Numbered from the stretch's first letter, positions 51,895 through 60,193 are shown. The stretch is DNA of 64,000 bases from Allobosea sp. BK604 (GCF_004341515.1 NZ_SLZF01000009.1:281615-345614); one strand, 5' to 3'. A program made the numbers and translations. The notes: generated by a model from the letters alone, not told the origin.

Positions 51895-52338
51895 ATGCTG
51901 CAAATCCAAAATATCCGACAGTTCTGGCTTGGTGTCCTGTTCGCCGTCATCGGCCTGATCGCGCTCTGGGAGCTTCCCCGGCCGATCGGGACGCTCACCG
52001 CGATGGGCCCGGGCTACTTCCCGATGCTGCTCGGAATCGGCCTGGTTCTGGCGGGCGCGGCATCGGTTGCGGTCGGCATCCGCTCGCGGGCGCATACGAC
52101 GGTCGAGCCCCTGTCCCTGGTGCCGACATTCTTCATCATCTCCGGCATTGTCGCGATGGCGTTGCTGATCGACCGCGCAGGGCTCGCCGTCTCGCTCCTC
52201 TTCATGGTTCTCGGCACTTGCTACGACCGGGTTCTGAAGCATCCGCTCGAAGTGGCGCTGATCTATGTCGCGGTGCTCGGCATGACCTGGGGCGTATTCA
52301 TCCAGCTCATCAAGCTTCCGATCAAACTGTTCTGGTAA
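51895..52338 (+). CDS. tctB: tripartite tricarboxylate transporter TctB-family protein
   Basis: A 147-residue membrane protein with four hydrophobic segments, the size and topology of the small TctB subunit. The family segment GPGYFPMLLGIGLVLAGAAS is clear. The ATG at 51895 is the start before the first membrane segment; GGGAAACAGG precedes it. It pairs with TctA 20 bp downstream. Confidence 0.88.
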   Translation: MLQIQNIRQFWLGVLFAVIGLIALWELPRPIGTLTAMGPGYFPMLLGIGLVLAGAASVAVGIRSRAHTTVEPLSLVPTFFIISGIVAMALLIDRAGLAVSLLFMVLGTCYDRVLKHPLEVALIYVAVLGMTWGVFIQLIKLPIKLFW

Positions 52339-52358
52339 CGCGCGGGAGACGACAAGAA

Positions 52359-53879
52359 ATGGACTTCCTGCAAAGTCTTCTGATGGGTTTCAGCGTCGCG
52401 ATGACGCCGGAGAACCTGCTGTTCTGCCTGGTCGGGGCAACAGTGGGGACGGCCGTCGGCGTCCTGCCCGGCATCGGCCCGGTCACCACGATCGCCATGC
52501 TGATCCCGCTGACCTTCCACATGCCGGCCATCGGCTCGCTCATCATGCTCGCCGGCATCTACTACGGCGCCAACCATGCCGGCTCGACGACGGCCATCAT
52601 GCTGAACATGCCGGGCGAGCCGAGTTCCGTGGTCGTCTGTCTCGACGGATACCCGCTCGCGAAGAAGGGGCGCGCGGGTGCGGCCTTGGCCATGTCGGCG
52701 GTTTCCTCCTTCGTCGCTGGCTGCGTCGCCTTCATGATCGTGGCGGCGCTCTCGCCGCAATTGTCCCATATCGCGCTTGCTTTCGGGCCGACGGAATACT
52801 TCGCCACCATCGTCATGGCACTGATCATGGCCTCGATCCTGACCGACGACAGCCTGCTGACGACGCTCGGCATGTGCATGATCGGCCTCCTGATCGGCTC
52901 CATCGGCACCGACCTGACCACGGGCGACGAACGCTATGCATTCGGCATTCCGTCGCTGTCCGACGGGGCGAATTTCGTCGCCGTGGCCGTCGGCCTCTAC
53001 GCCTTCACCGAGATCATCGAATATTCCGGCACCACGGCCATTCGCCAGAAGATGAGCTTCAGCTTTCGCGGGCTGGTCCCGTCGCGCGATGATCTGGCGC
53101 GTTCGTGGAAGCCGATCATGCGCGGGACGGCGCTCGGGTCGGCTTTCGGCATTTTTCCCGGCACGGGGCCGATGCTGAGTTCATTCGTCGGCTATTCAAT
53201 GGAAAAGCGCCTGGCGGACGATCCCTCCCGGTTCGGCAAGGGCGCAATCGAAGGCGTGGTCGGGCCGGAAGCCGCTGCGAACGCAGCTGCCATTACCCAC
53301 TTCATCCCGATGCTGACGCTGGGCATTCCGGCGGGGGCGGCCATGGCGATCATGCTCGGCGCGCTGCAGATCCAGGGCATCGCGCCCGGCCCCGGCGTCA
53401 TGACGGACCATCCGGCGCTGTTCTGGGGGCTGATCGCCAGCATGTGGATCGGCAACCTGATGCTGCTCGTGCTGAACCTGCCGCTGATCGGCCTCTGGGT
53501 CCGGCTGCTGGGCATGCCCTTCCACGTTCTCTACCCGCCGATCATCGCCTTCTCCTGCATCGGGGTCTATAGCGAGCAGAATTCCTATTTCGACATCCTG
53601 TTTGCGGCCGGCCTCGGCCTGCTCGGCATCCTGTTCCGAATCCTGGGGGCCAATCCGGCGCCGCTGATCCTCTCCGTCGTCCTGGAGCCCCTGCTCGAGC
53701 AGAACTTCCGGCGCGCGATGATCATCGGCAACGGCGATGTCTCGGTCTTCCTCAAGAATCCGATCAGCCTGGGCATCCTGCTCTTCACGGCAGCGGTGAT
53801 GATCTACTTCAAGGTCAAGAAAAAGACGATCATCGATGATGTCGTCAATCTCGACGACAAAGCGAGGGAACCTGCCTGA
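52359..53879 (+). CDS. tctA: tripartite tricarboxylate transporter permease TctA
   Basis: A 506-residue integral membrane protein with about twelve hydrophobic segments. The TctA signatures are GVLPGIGPVTTIAMLIPLTF with YYGANHAGSTTAIMLNMPGE, and the duplicated GIFPGTGPMLSSF with VVGPEAAANAAAITHFIPML. It forms the ion-coupled channel for the carboxylate delivered by the TctC proteins. The ATG at 52359 follows CGGGAGACGACAAGAA. The charged tail is KKKTIIDDVV. Confidence 0.93.
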   Translation: MDFLQSLLMGFSVAMTPENLLFCLVGATVGTAVGVLPGIGPVTTIAMLIPLTFHMPAIGSLIMLAGIYYGANHAGSTTAIMLNMPGEPSSVVVCLDGYPLAKKGRAGAALAMSAVSSFVAGCVAFMIVAALSPQLSHIALAFGPTEYFATIVMALIMASILTDDSLLTTLGMCMIGLLIGSIGTDLTTGDERYAFGIPSLSDGANFVAVAVGLYAFTEIIEYSGTTAIRQKMSFSFRGLVPSRDDLARSWKPIMRGTALGSAFGIFPGTGPMLSSFVGYSMEKRLADDPSRFGKGAIEGVVGPEAAANAAAITHFIPMLTLGIPAGAAMAIMLGALQIQGIAPGPGVMTDHPALFWGLIASMWIGNLMLLVLNLPLIGLWVRLLGMPFHVLYPPIIAFSCIGVYSEQNSYFDILFAAGLGLLGILFRILGANPAPLILSVVLEPLLEQNFRRAMIIGNGDVSVFLKNPISLGILLFTAAVMIYFKVKKKTIIDDVVNLDDKAREPA

Positions 53880-54085
53880 ACTGAGCAAGATGTAAATCTG
53901 TTCGGCTTCGTCTCTATCCGTTTCCGGCGGAACCTCGAAGCAGAATACCGGCAGTCATTACACGGATCGTTCAACGGGCCGGCCCAGCCGGATTGCCGGA
54001 ACGAGAAGTCTTTGCCGAAAGCGGACGGACCGAGCCGCGCCGGAGACGTCATGAAGCTTACGACCTGGCGAAAGGATGCCATTTC

Positions 54086-55234
54086 ATGAAGATTACCGAG
54101 ATCATCATCCACCCCTTGCAGGCGGACCATAACCGCCTGTCCTGGACGGCCCATGAACCTTTCGCCCGGGCCATTCTGACCTTGGTGGAGATCAGGACCG
54201 ACGAAGGCGTGGTCGGCATCGGCGAGATCGCCAGCGGGCCGCAGCCGGTCGTCTGCGACATGCTGAACCTGATCATCCCGACGATCATCGGCCTGGACCC
54301 GCGCGGCCATACCGAGATCTGGGACCGGATGCTGTCGATCACCACGCCGCGGCCAGGCGCCGTGTTCGACGGGGACGGCCTGCCCGCGCCGCTGGCGCGC
54401 CACTTGCGCTGGGAGTTCATGGCCGCGATGGCCGGCATCGATATCGCGCTCTGGGACATCAAGGCGAAGTCAGCCGGCCTCCCGGTCTTCCGGCTGATGG
54501 GCGGCACCCGCACCGATGTCTTCACCTACGGCGTCGGCGGCATGTACCGCAAGAACGGCAAACCGTCCGATTATGCCGAGGAACTGGCCGAGTTCGTCGA
54601 CCGCGGCTTCAAGGCCGTAAAGCTGAAATCCGGCGGCCTGTCGCTCAGGGAAGAGGTCGAGCGCATCAAGGCGGTGCGCGACGCGATCGGCCCGGACATC
54701 CAGCTCGCCCTCGACGTCAACGCCGCCTACAATGTCGAGGACTGCATCGAATATGCCAACACGGTGGCGGAGTTCGACATCGCTTGGCTGGAAGAGCCGC
54801 TGCACTGGTACCTGCAGCCGGCAGATTTCGTGCGGCTCGCCAATTCCTGCCCGATTCCGCTCGCCCATGGCGAACGCGAATGGCACCGTTTCGCCGCCCG
54901 CGACTACATCGATTCAGGGGCGCTCCGTTACATCCAGTTCGACTCGGCTCGCTTTGGTGGGATCACGGAGGGCCTGCGCGTCGGGCTCTATGCCGAGCAG
55001 AGGAACGTGATGGTGCAGCCGCATTCCTGGCCGCATCTGCACGCCCATATCGCCTCGGCACTCGGCAAGGGAGCCTATGGCGCCGAATGCGTGCCGGATC
55101 CGCACATGCACCCGGTCCACCACGAGATCTTCAGCGGCGGCGCCTACTACAAGGACGGACGGCTGCATCTCACCGAAGCCCCGGGCTTCGGCATGGAGGT
55201 CGACTGGAAGCGGGTGAAGGCGCTGACGGTCTGA
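54086..55234 (+). CDS. mandelate racemase/muconate lactonizing enzyme family protein
   Basis: A 382-residue enolase-superfamily enzyme of the mandelate racemase subgroup. Catalytic K179-x-K181 (FKAVKLKSGG), metal ligands Asp210 (LALDVNAAY), Glu236 (WLEEPL) and Glu263 (HGERE), and the Asp286/His313 dyad (QFDSARFGG and QPHSWPH) are all intact. It should abstract a proton alpha to a carboxylate and then racemise or dehydrate, as in sugar acid dehydratases. Position after the tricarboxylate transporter suggests its substrate is the imported hydroxy acid. The ATG at 54086 is the start before the capping domain. Confidence 0.9.
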   Translation: MKITEIIIHPLQADHNRLSWTAHEPFARAILTLVEIRTDEGVVGIGEIASGPQPVVCDMLNLIIPTIIGLDPRGHTEIWDRMLSITTPRPGAVFDGDGLPAPLARHLRWEFMAAMAGIDIALWDIKAKSAGLPVFRLMGGTRTDVFTYGVGGMYRKNGKPSDYAEELAEFVDRGFKAVKLKSGGLSLREEVERIKAVRDAIGPDIQLALDVNAAYNVEDCIEYANTVAEFDIAWLEEPLHWYLQPADFVRLANSCPIPLAHGEREWHRFAARDYIDSGALRYIQFDSARFGGITEGLRVGLYAEQRNVMVQPHSWPHLHAHIASALGKGAYGAECVPDPHMHPVHHEIFSGGAYYKDGRLHLTEAPGFGMEVDWKRVKALTV

Positions 55235-55271
55235 GACCCCCGATGCAATCGTGCAATTGGAAGGAAAAGCT

Positions 55272-56237
55272 ATGAGTGTCATCATGGGCGCCGGGGAATA
55301 CCGGTACCGGGTCGAAGAGCATTGGCCCCGCCTCCCCGCCGATCTCGAGATCGGCGACGTGTCAGCCGTCACGGTGGACAAGAACGACCGCGTATACCTC
55401 TTCAACCGCGGCCCGAACCCGATGATCGTCGTCGACACCGCCGGCAACTTCATCGAGACCTGGGGCCAGGACATCTTCAAGAGCGCTCACGGCGTCTATG
55501 TCGGCGAGGACGGGTACGTCTACTGCACCGACTGGGGCGACCACACGGTCCGCCGCTGCACGCCGGACGGCAAGGTGCTGATGACGCTCGGCAGGCCGAA
55601 CGAACCGGCGCCCTATATGAGCGGCCAGCCGTTCAACCGCCCGACCCATACGGTCCTGTCGCGCGACCTGAAACATCTCTACGTCACCGACGGCTACGGG
55701 AACGCCAAGGTCTACAAGTACACCTACGATGGCGATCTGGTGGGCTCCTGGGGGGAATCCGGCACTGGCGAAGGCGAATTCAACCTCCCCCATGCGATCT
55801 GCTGCGACAAGCAAGGACGTCTCTACGTCGCCGACCGCGAGAACCACCGCATCCAGGTCTTCGACGGCGACGGCACGTTCCTCTGGCAAATCAACAATAT
55901 CCACCGTCCGGGCGGGCTGTTCCTTTCGGAGGACGATGATCCGATCTGCTATATCGGCGAACTGGGTCCCTTCTACTCGTTCAACAGGCATGCGCCCAAT
56001 ATCGGGCCGCGGGTCAGCATCATGACGAAGGAGGGCAAATTGCTCGGCCGGCTCATCGGCGACCCGCCGGCGGGCAACAATCCGGGCCAGTTCCTTTCGA
56101 CGCATTCGCTGGCACTGGATTCCCACGGCGACATCTATGTCGGTCAGGTGGGCAACAATTCCTGGCCGATGCTCTTTCCGGGCGAACCTCTTCCGAAAGA
56201 TCTTTGCCATATCCGCAAGCTCGTGCGGGTCCGGTAG
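55272..56237 (+). CDS. NHL-repeat/six-bladed beta-propeller protein
   Basis: A 321-residue beta-propeller with NHL-like repeats, e.g. HGVYVGEDGYVYCTDWGDHT and HAICCDKQGRLYVADRENHR followed by IQVFDGDG. This family includes peptidyl-alpha-hydroxyglycine amidating lyase-like proteins, gluconolactonase-like and virginiamycin B lyase-like enzymes. There is no signal peptide, so it is probably cytoplasmic. GGAAGG precedes the ATG at 55272. As last gene of the carboxylate module it may be a lactonase or lyase acting after the enolase-family enzyme; that is inference. Confidence 0.85.
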   Translation: MSVIMGAGEYRYRVEEHWPRLPADLEIGDVSAVTVDKNDRVYLFNRGPNPMIVVDTAGNFIETWGQDIFKSAHGVYVGEDGYVYCTDWGDHTVRRCTPDGKVLMTLGRPNEPAPYMSGQPFNRPTHTVLSRDLKHLYVTDGYGNAKVYKYTYDGDLVGSWGESGTGEGEFNLPHAICCDKQGRLYVADRENHRIQVFDGDGTFLWQINNIHRPGGLFLSEDDDPICYIGELGPFYSFNRHAPNIGPRVSIMTKEGKLLGRLIGDPPAGNNPGQFLSTHSLALDSHGDIYVGQVGNNSWPMLFPGEPLPKDLCHIRKLVRVR

Positions 56238-56263
56238 ACGACATCGGAGCAGCGCCGACGGTC

Positions 56264-56465
56264 AGAGCATTTTTCGAGCGAAGTGGATACCGGTTCGCGT
56301 GAAGAAAATGCCTCAAAACAAATAGATAGAGCGTTTCCGCGATTCCGGGAATCGCGGAAATGCTCTAGATCATCGGACCGGATATCGTATCCGGTCCGAT
56401 GATCTAGCTCCTTGTTTTCGCATCGGCTTTTTCCGAAAACCGCAAGCCACTTTTCGGGCCGATGC
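56264..56465. repeat. REP cluster: families A, C and B
   Basis: 56264-56368 is family A. 56369-56403 is a perfect family C palindrome (ATCATCGGACCGGATA-TCG-TATCCGGTCCGATGAT). 56420-56465 is family B (GCATCGGCTTTTTCCGAAAA then CCACTTTTCGGGCCGATGC). The cluster separates the carboxylate operon from the phage-like island. Confidence 0.88.
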
Positions 56466-56588
56466 GCTAACCGGGACCGGCATGGCTAATTGCCGGGCTC
56501 GGTATGATCGCAATCCCGGGGGCGTTGTCGCTCAGCGCTTGTGGCGACCCGGGAGGCTTCGTCGTCAAGCTCAGCCCCCGCCTCCCCC

Positions 56589-57119
56589 TCACGGCAACCT
56601 GAGCCGATGAGCGATCACATTCAGCGCGCTCCGGAACGTGCCCATGGCAGCATGGTCCTCGATATCCTTGTCCATGATGCAGACGCGCGCGAGGATGCTG
56701 TTGCCCTCGTGATGCAGGCCGGCATCGGCGAGCGCGTCCTGCAGCTCCCGGAACTGCGAGCGGATCGAGGCGATGGCGTCATCGTCCGGAGGCCCGCCGG
56801 AGCCGCCGGAAAAGGTGCCGAGCATGGTGGCGAAGAGGCTCGGGAAGCGCGGCAGGCTGCCGGTGACATGCGCCATGTAGCGCACCGCCCGCTTGGTGTA
56901 GATCTCCGCCGCCTGGTACTGGCGCTCGTCGATCATGCCGCCGAGCCGCAGCCGCCCGACGGCGAAGCCCGCCATATACGAGCGTTCGCCGCGGCGATGC
57001 GGCTGCGCCAGCGCGACCGCCATGATCGCCTCGGGCCGCTCGCCGCGCTCGGCGCGGAGGATGCGGCCATTGGCATAACGCGCCACATTCGGCCTGGCTT
57101 TGCGTCCGGGTTTTGCCAT
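56589..57119 (-). CDS. phage-island protein of unknown function
   Basis: A 176-residue basic protein starting MAKPGRKARPNVARYANGRI, with a likely disordered N-terminus and a helical remainder. GGAGAG precedes the ATG at 57119 by 6 nt. I recognise no domain. It is the last gene of the leftward phage-like operon, 60 bp after the DUF1376 gene. Confidence 0.65.
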   Translation of the reverse strand: MAKPGRKARPNVARYANGRILRAERGERPEAIMAVALAQPHRRGERSYMAGFAVGRLRLGGMIDERQYQAAEIYTKRAVRYMAHVTGSLPRFPSLFATMLGTFSGGSGGPPDDDAIASIRSQFRELQDALADAGLHHEGNSILARVCIMDKDIEDHAAMGTFRSALNVIAHRLRLP

Positions 57120-57179
57120 CGGGTCTCTCCTTGTGGTGACTGGGGGTGGATGAAGGGGTGGCATTCGCTGCGCGCCGGC

Positions 57180-58148
57180 TCATGCCGGGGCGGGCTTTGC
57201 GTTCACGGCGCCCTTGGCGGACGCGGGAGTCGTGGCGGCCGAGGGAAAGCGTGTCGGCACCGTCCAGCAGCCGGTCCTGTCGGTCGGCAGCGGCCTGCCG
57301 TCGCGTGCGATGCGCCAGGCTTCCCAGGCCTCGGGATCGCCGATCGGCGAGATGCTGATCCCGGCCGGCGGCGGGCCGGTCGCCGCGCCCGGCGCGGCCC
57401 AGCCCTTGCGCTCGCATTCCGAGGCGCACCAGTTGCGCCAGGTCGCGTCCCAATCGAGCTTGAGCGCGTCCTTGCCGGGTTTCGCCGTCCAGAAATCGCG
57501 GAAGCGATTGGCGAGCGGATCGATCAGCCCCTCGGGGACTCCAAGGCGCAGCGCGTCGGAGCGGTTATGCTCCGCTGGCCGCCAGCCGGGCGCAATCCGG
57601 CGGCCCTTCGCCTGTCTCGCTTCCCTCGCCTGTTTCGGTTCTCGGCGCCCTGAAACAGGATCGTCAGAGACTGTTTCAGGAGGTGATTGTGGTTGTGATT
57701 GGCATGACCCCGGCAGGTGCTGCGGAATTGCCGCTGCATGGGTGTCTGCATCCGCCGCGGCTTCGCCTCTTCTATCGATTTGTATTGACGCATTGTCTTC
57801 ACGCGAACCGGTCTCCACTTCGCTCGACAATGCTCTCGCCCTGCCCCAGCGCTTGCCGGCCTTCTCCCGCGCCCTGGCGCTCACCGCCTCGGCGGCCGCG
57901 AGTTCCGCGTCGATGCGGCTATGCCTCCAGTTCTCGTCGAAGAGATCGAAAAGCGCTGCGCGCGCGTCGTCCCATTCCGCCGCCGACATGCGGGCGATAC
58001 GGGCGAGGCGGCGGTCCTCCTCGGGGAGCGCGCCGTTCTGCCAGTAATGCATGATCAGCAGCAGATAGGCGCCATGCTCGGCCGCGCTGAGATGGCCGGT
58101 ATCGGCGAGGTAATCGGCGACATAAAGCGGCATCCAGGCGCGGCTCAT
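57180..58148 (-). CDS. DUF1376 (YdaU-like) protein with an in-frame REP insertion
   Basis: A 322-residue protein. The N-terminal DUF1376 domain (MSRAWMPLYVADYLADTGHL, HGAYLLLIMHYWQNGALP) resembles phage replisome organiser proteins and covers about 100 residues. Next to it, about residues 105-126 (ALSSEVETGSREDNASIQID) are encoded by a reverse-oriented REP family A half-element kept in frame. The C-terminal 130 residues (FRDFWTAKPGKDALKLDWDA) are conserved-looking. The start ATG overlaps the previous stop (ATGA). With the DnaA-like gene it suggests a phage replication module. Confidence 0.82.
   Translation of the reverse strand: MSRAWMPLYVADYLADTGHLSAAEHGAYLLLIMHYWQNGALPEEDRRLARIARMSAAEWDDARAALFDLFDENWRHSRIDAELAAAEAVSARAREKAGKRWGRARALSSEVETGSREDNASIQIDRRGEAAADADTHAAAIPQHLPGSCQSQPQSPPETVSDDPVSGRREPKQAREARQAKGRRIAPGWRPAEHNRSDALRLGVPEGLIDPLANRFRDFWTAKPGKDALKLDWDATWRNWCASECERKGWAAPGAATGPPPAGISISPIGDPEAWEAWRIARDGRPLPTDRTGCWTVPTRFPSAATTPASAKGAVNAKPAPA
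57772..57833. repeat. REP family A half-element inside the DUF1376 coding region
   Basis: CTATCGATTTGTATTGACGC then CCACTTCGCTCGACAATGCT: reverse-oriented family A. The outer stem here is GCATTGTC/GACAATGC instead of GCATTTTC/GAAAATGC, a paired change that keeps base pairing. Confidence 0.85.
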
Positions 58149-58420
58149 CCGAGCACCTCGACGGCGCCAGCGGGAATGGAAACGAAGCGGTGGGGATGGC
58201 CGCCCTCGATCTCGACAAGGAGCCGATCGGGCGTCGCGACGCGGCCGCGGAAGGCGCGACGCACGATGCCCTGGCGGGCGGCGTGCTCGCCGGCGGTGAC
58301 GCGGATCATCCGGTTCATCAGCGGGTCCGCCTCGCGCGGGATGGCGAGCGCCCTGCCCATGCTGCGTGACGTGCTCTTGCCGGGTTGCGCGTTGTTGCCC
58401 AGGGGCCTGCGCGCGCTCAT
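58145..58420 (-). CDS. small phage-island protein
   Basis: A 91-residue protein with a basic N-terminus (MSARRPLGNNAQPGKSTSRS) and a compact beta-rich C-terminus (VRRAFRGRVATPDRLLVEIE), slightly reminiscent of a KOW-like barrel. No firm family can be given. It overlaps the DnaA-like stop and the DUF1376 start in ATGA junctions, so it is certainly co-translated. Confidence 0.65.
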   Translation of the reverse strand: MSARRPLGNNAQPGKSTSRSMGRALAIPREADPLMNRMIRVTAGEHAARQGIVRRAFRGRVATPDRLLVEIEGGHPHRFVSIPAGAVEVLG

Positions 58421-58941
58421 GGCTCGGCCCGCGCCATGATCTCGTCGGAGAGGCTGCAGATGAGCCCTTTGAAACCGGGGTCTGCCGCCATCATCGCCTC
58501 GACGCGGCGGCAGCCATGCAGGACCGTGGTGTGGTCGCGGTCGCCGATGCGGCGGCCGATCGCGGGTAGCGACAGGCCGGCATGCCGGCGCAGCAGCCAG
58601 AACAGGATCTGGCGCGGCCGGGCGATCCTGGCGACGCGGCACTCGCCGAGCAGCTCACTGGGCGTGATCCCGGTGGCATTGACGACGGTATTGAGGATGT
58701 CGCGCCATGTCGGCCGCTTCAGCGAGGTGGCCGAGGCGAGGTTGAGCCAGTCGCGCCGCGGCGTCGCACGCTGCACCAGGCTCGCACGGCCGCCCTCGGC
58801 CGGCGGCGCCGGCCGGGCCAGCGGGACCACGGATTGCGGGAAGAAGCGGGCCTGGCGCTCGCGCGCGGCCTTCAGCATATCCGCCGCATCCCGGTATTCG
58901 CGCACGGGGACGCCCGATTGCCTGGCGACGGTTTCAGCCAT
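58417..58941 (-). CDS. protein with isolated DnaA domain IV (no AAA+ domain)
   Basis: A 174-residue protein whose C-terminal half is the DnaA-box-binding domain of the chromosomal initiator. The signature helix-turn-helix reads RPRQILFWLLRRHAGLSLPA followed by IGRRIGDRDHTTVLHGCRRV, matching the DnaA signature (IGRxFGGRDHTTVxHA). There is no Walker motif or AAA+ domain; the N-terminal ~70 residues are variable. It may bind DnaA boxes to recruit or compete with host DnaA, or act as a repressor; this is inference. GGAGG precedes the ATG at 58941. Confidence 0.82.
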   Translation of the reverse strand: MAETVARQSGVPVREYRDAADMLKAARERQARFFPQSVVPLARPAPPAEGGRASLVQRATPRRDWLNLASATSLKRPTWRDILNTVVNATGITPSELLGECRVARIARPRQILFWLLRRHAGLSLPAIGRRIGDRDHTTVLHGCRRVEAMMAADPGFKGLICSLSDEIMARAEP

Positions 58942-59008
58942 CGCGGCCTCCTCCGGTTGACGTGGTGGCCGCGATGGCCGTGCGAATGAGTGGCAGCCGC
59001 GCGCTCAT
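58934..59008 (-). CDS. possible 24-residue leader peptide
   Basis: A short frame MSARLPLIRTAIAATTSTGG that starts in an ATGA overlap with the preceding mini-gene and ends 8 nt inside the DnaA-like gene. It may exist only to couple translation. Support is positional only. Confidence 0.35.
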   Translation of the reverse strand: MSARLPLIRTAIAATTSTGGGRDG

Positions 59009-59088
59009 GGCCGGTGCAGCCACCAGATGACCGGCATGGCGAGGAAGCAGAGGAGCGGAAAAGCGCAGAGCAGGAGGACGGTCGTCAT
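59005..59088 (-). CDS. 27-residue membrane mini-protein
   Basis: MTTVLLLCAFPLLCFLAMPV then IWWLHRP: a single hydrophobic segment with a short basic end. GTGAGGG lies just before the ATG at 59088. It is first of the leftward operon and directly downstream of the operator region. Tiny membrane proteins are frequent in phage early regions; the function is unknown. Confidence 0.5.
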   Translation of the reverse strand: MTTVLLLCAFPLLCFLAMPVIWWLHRP

Positions 59089-59180
59089 GGCGCCCTCACC
59101 CGGCCGCCGACATGACAAAGTCGCGCCTGCGGATGACGGAGCGGGTGGGGTCGGGACGATCGGTGCTCATGCACCTGAAT

Positions 59181-59195
59181 TTGCGATTATCGCAA
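59181..59195. promoter_or_regulatory. phage repressor operator O1
   Basis: TTGCGATTATCGCAA, a perfect TTGCGA-N3-TCGCAA palindrome. On the minus strand a TTGACT (-35-like) lies 8 nt before it, so binding would block the leftward promoter. Confidence 0.75.
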
Positions 59196-59214
59196 TTCTT
59201 GAGTCAAGTGAAAT

Positions 59215-59229
59215 TTGCGATCTTCGCGA
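59215..59229. promoter_or_regulatory. phage repressor operator O2
   Basis: TTGCGATCTTCGCGA, one mismatch from the perfect palindrome, 34 bp from O1. It is likely within the repressor's own promoter. Confidence 0.68.
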
Positions 59230-59238
59230 TGGATAATT

Positions 59239-59253
59239 TTGCGAGCTTCGCAA
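59239..59253. promoter_or_regulatory. phage repressor operator O3
   Basis: TTGCGAGCTTCGCAA, a perfect palindrome ending 11 bp before the repressor ATG at 59265. It probably serves autorepression. Confidence 0.72.
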
Positions 59254-59264
59254 AGAGTCCTGCC

Positions 59265-60008
59265 ATGACCGATGACCCTCAGCGCGCTCTGAAATTGTGG
59301 CTGGCCGAGAAGGTCGCGCCGCATGGTACGATCTCCCGGCTCGCGGCGGCGACGGGGATCAGCAACGACAAGATCACCCGCTCGAAGGAGCTCGAGGCGA
59401 GCGACCCGAAGAAGCGGCGCCAGCTGCCGCTCGCCGAGATCCGACTCATCGCCCGCTTCTTCGGCGAGCTGCCGCCGGGATTCCAGGAGATGTCGTCCTG
59501 GCTCGACGATGCCGCCCAGGTGCTGCCGCCGGCCGATGCCGGGCCGCGCCTGCCGCTCTCGCCGCAGCCGCAGCGCGGCGGCCAGCCCGATCTCAGCGTC
59601 AGGGGCATCGCGCTCGGCGGCAAGGAAGGCGACGGCGATTTCCACCTGAACGGCGAGGCGCTCGATTTCATGGCGCGGCCGGCGGGGCTGCTCGGCCGGC
59701 CGAAGGCCTATGCGATCATCCTGCGCAACAGCAGCATGGAGCCGGTCTATCGTCATGGCTGGCCGGTCTTCGTCGACGAGGACGGGCGCAAGCCGGTGGA
59801 AGGCGAGGATGTGCTGATCGAGCTCTATGGCGAGGACGAGCACGAGCCGGGCCCGGCCTTCATCAAGACGCTGGTCCGGCGCCGCGGCGGCCAGGTCATC
59901 CTCTCGCAATACAACCCGCCGCCGGAGGAGCTGCGCTTCGACGCCAGCCGCGTCAGGCAGATGCTGCGGGTGATCCCCTATGTCGAGGCGATGGGACTGA
60001 GCGTCTAA
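59265..60008 (+). CDS. S24-family phage repressor (CI/LexA-like)
   Basis: A 247-residue repressor. The N-terminal helix-turn-helix is ISRLAAATGISNDKITRSKE. The C-terminal S24 peptidase domain holds the nucleophile serine in AIILRNSSMEPVYRHGWPVF and the general-base lysine in AFIKTLVRR. An Ala-Gly near residue 150 (ARPAGLLG) is a plausible RecA-stimulated self-cleavage site. The ATG at 59265 is chosen because O3 lies directly upstream and AAAGAG precedes it; longer readings would run through the operators. It should repress both flanking operons through O1-O4. Confidence 0.87.
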   Translation: MTDDPQRALKLWLAEKVAPHGTISRLAAATGISNDKITRSKELEASDPKKRRQLPLAEIRLIARFFGELPPGFQEMSSWLDDAAQVLPPADAGPRLPLSPQPQRGGQPDLSVRGIALGGKEGDGDFHLNGEALDFMARPAGLLGRPKAYAIILRNSSMEPVYRHGWPVFVDEDGRKPVEGEDVLIELYGEDEHEPGPAFIKTLVRRRGGQVILSQYNPPPEELRFDASRVRQMLRVIPYVEAMGLSV

Positions 60009-60075
60009 GAGCTTGCCCGGGCTTGGGGGGCTGACGTTCCGCAATCCAGGTTCCGGGCCGATGCCCTGGCACTCC

Positions 60076-60163
60076 CGTCATTGCGAGGAGCGTAGCGACG
60101 AAGCAATCCACGAGGACGTGGAGCGCTGCCGTCCTGGATTGCTTCGCTGCGCTCGCAATGACG
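60076..60163. repeat. inverted repeat family D
   Basis: CGTCATTGCGAGGAGCGTAG ... AAGCAATCCA and TGGATTGCTTCG ... GCTCGCAATGACG form a long inverted repeat around GACGTGGAGCGCTGCC. A half-copy in opposite orientation with the same core is at 63855-63911. Confidence 0.8.
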
Positions 60164-60193
60164 GCTGAGCGATGCGCGGGTGGCGCGGCCCGC

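Noticed and set aside
60076..60163. Prophage attachment site at the family D repeat
   Set aside because: The sequence is a common dispersed inverted repeat and there is no integrase or tRNA nearby to support an att site.
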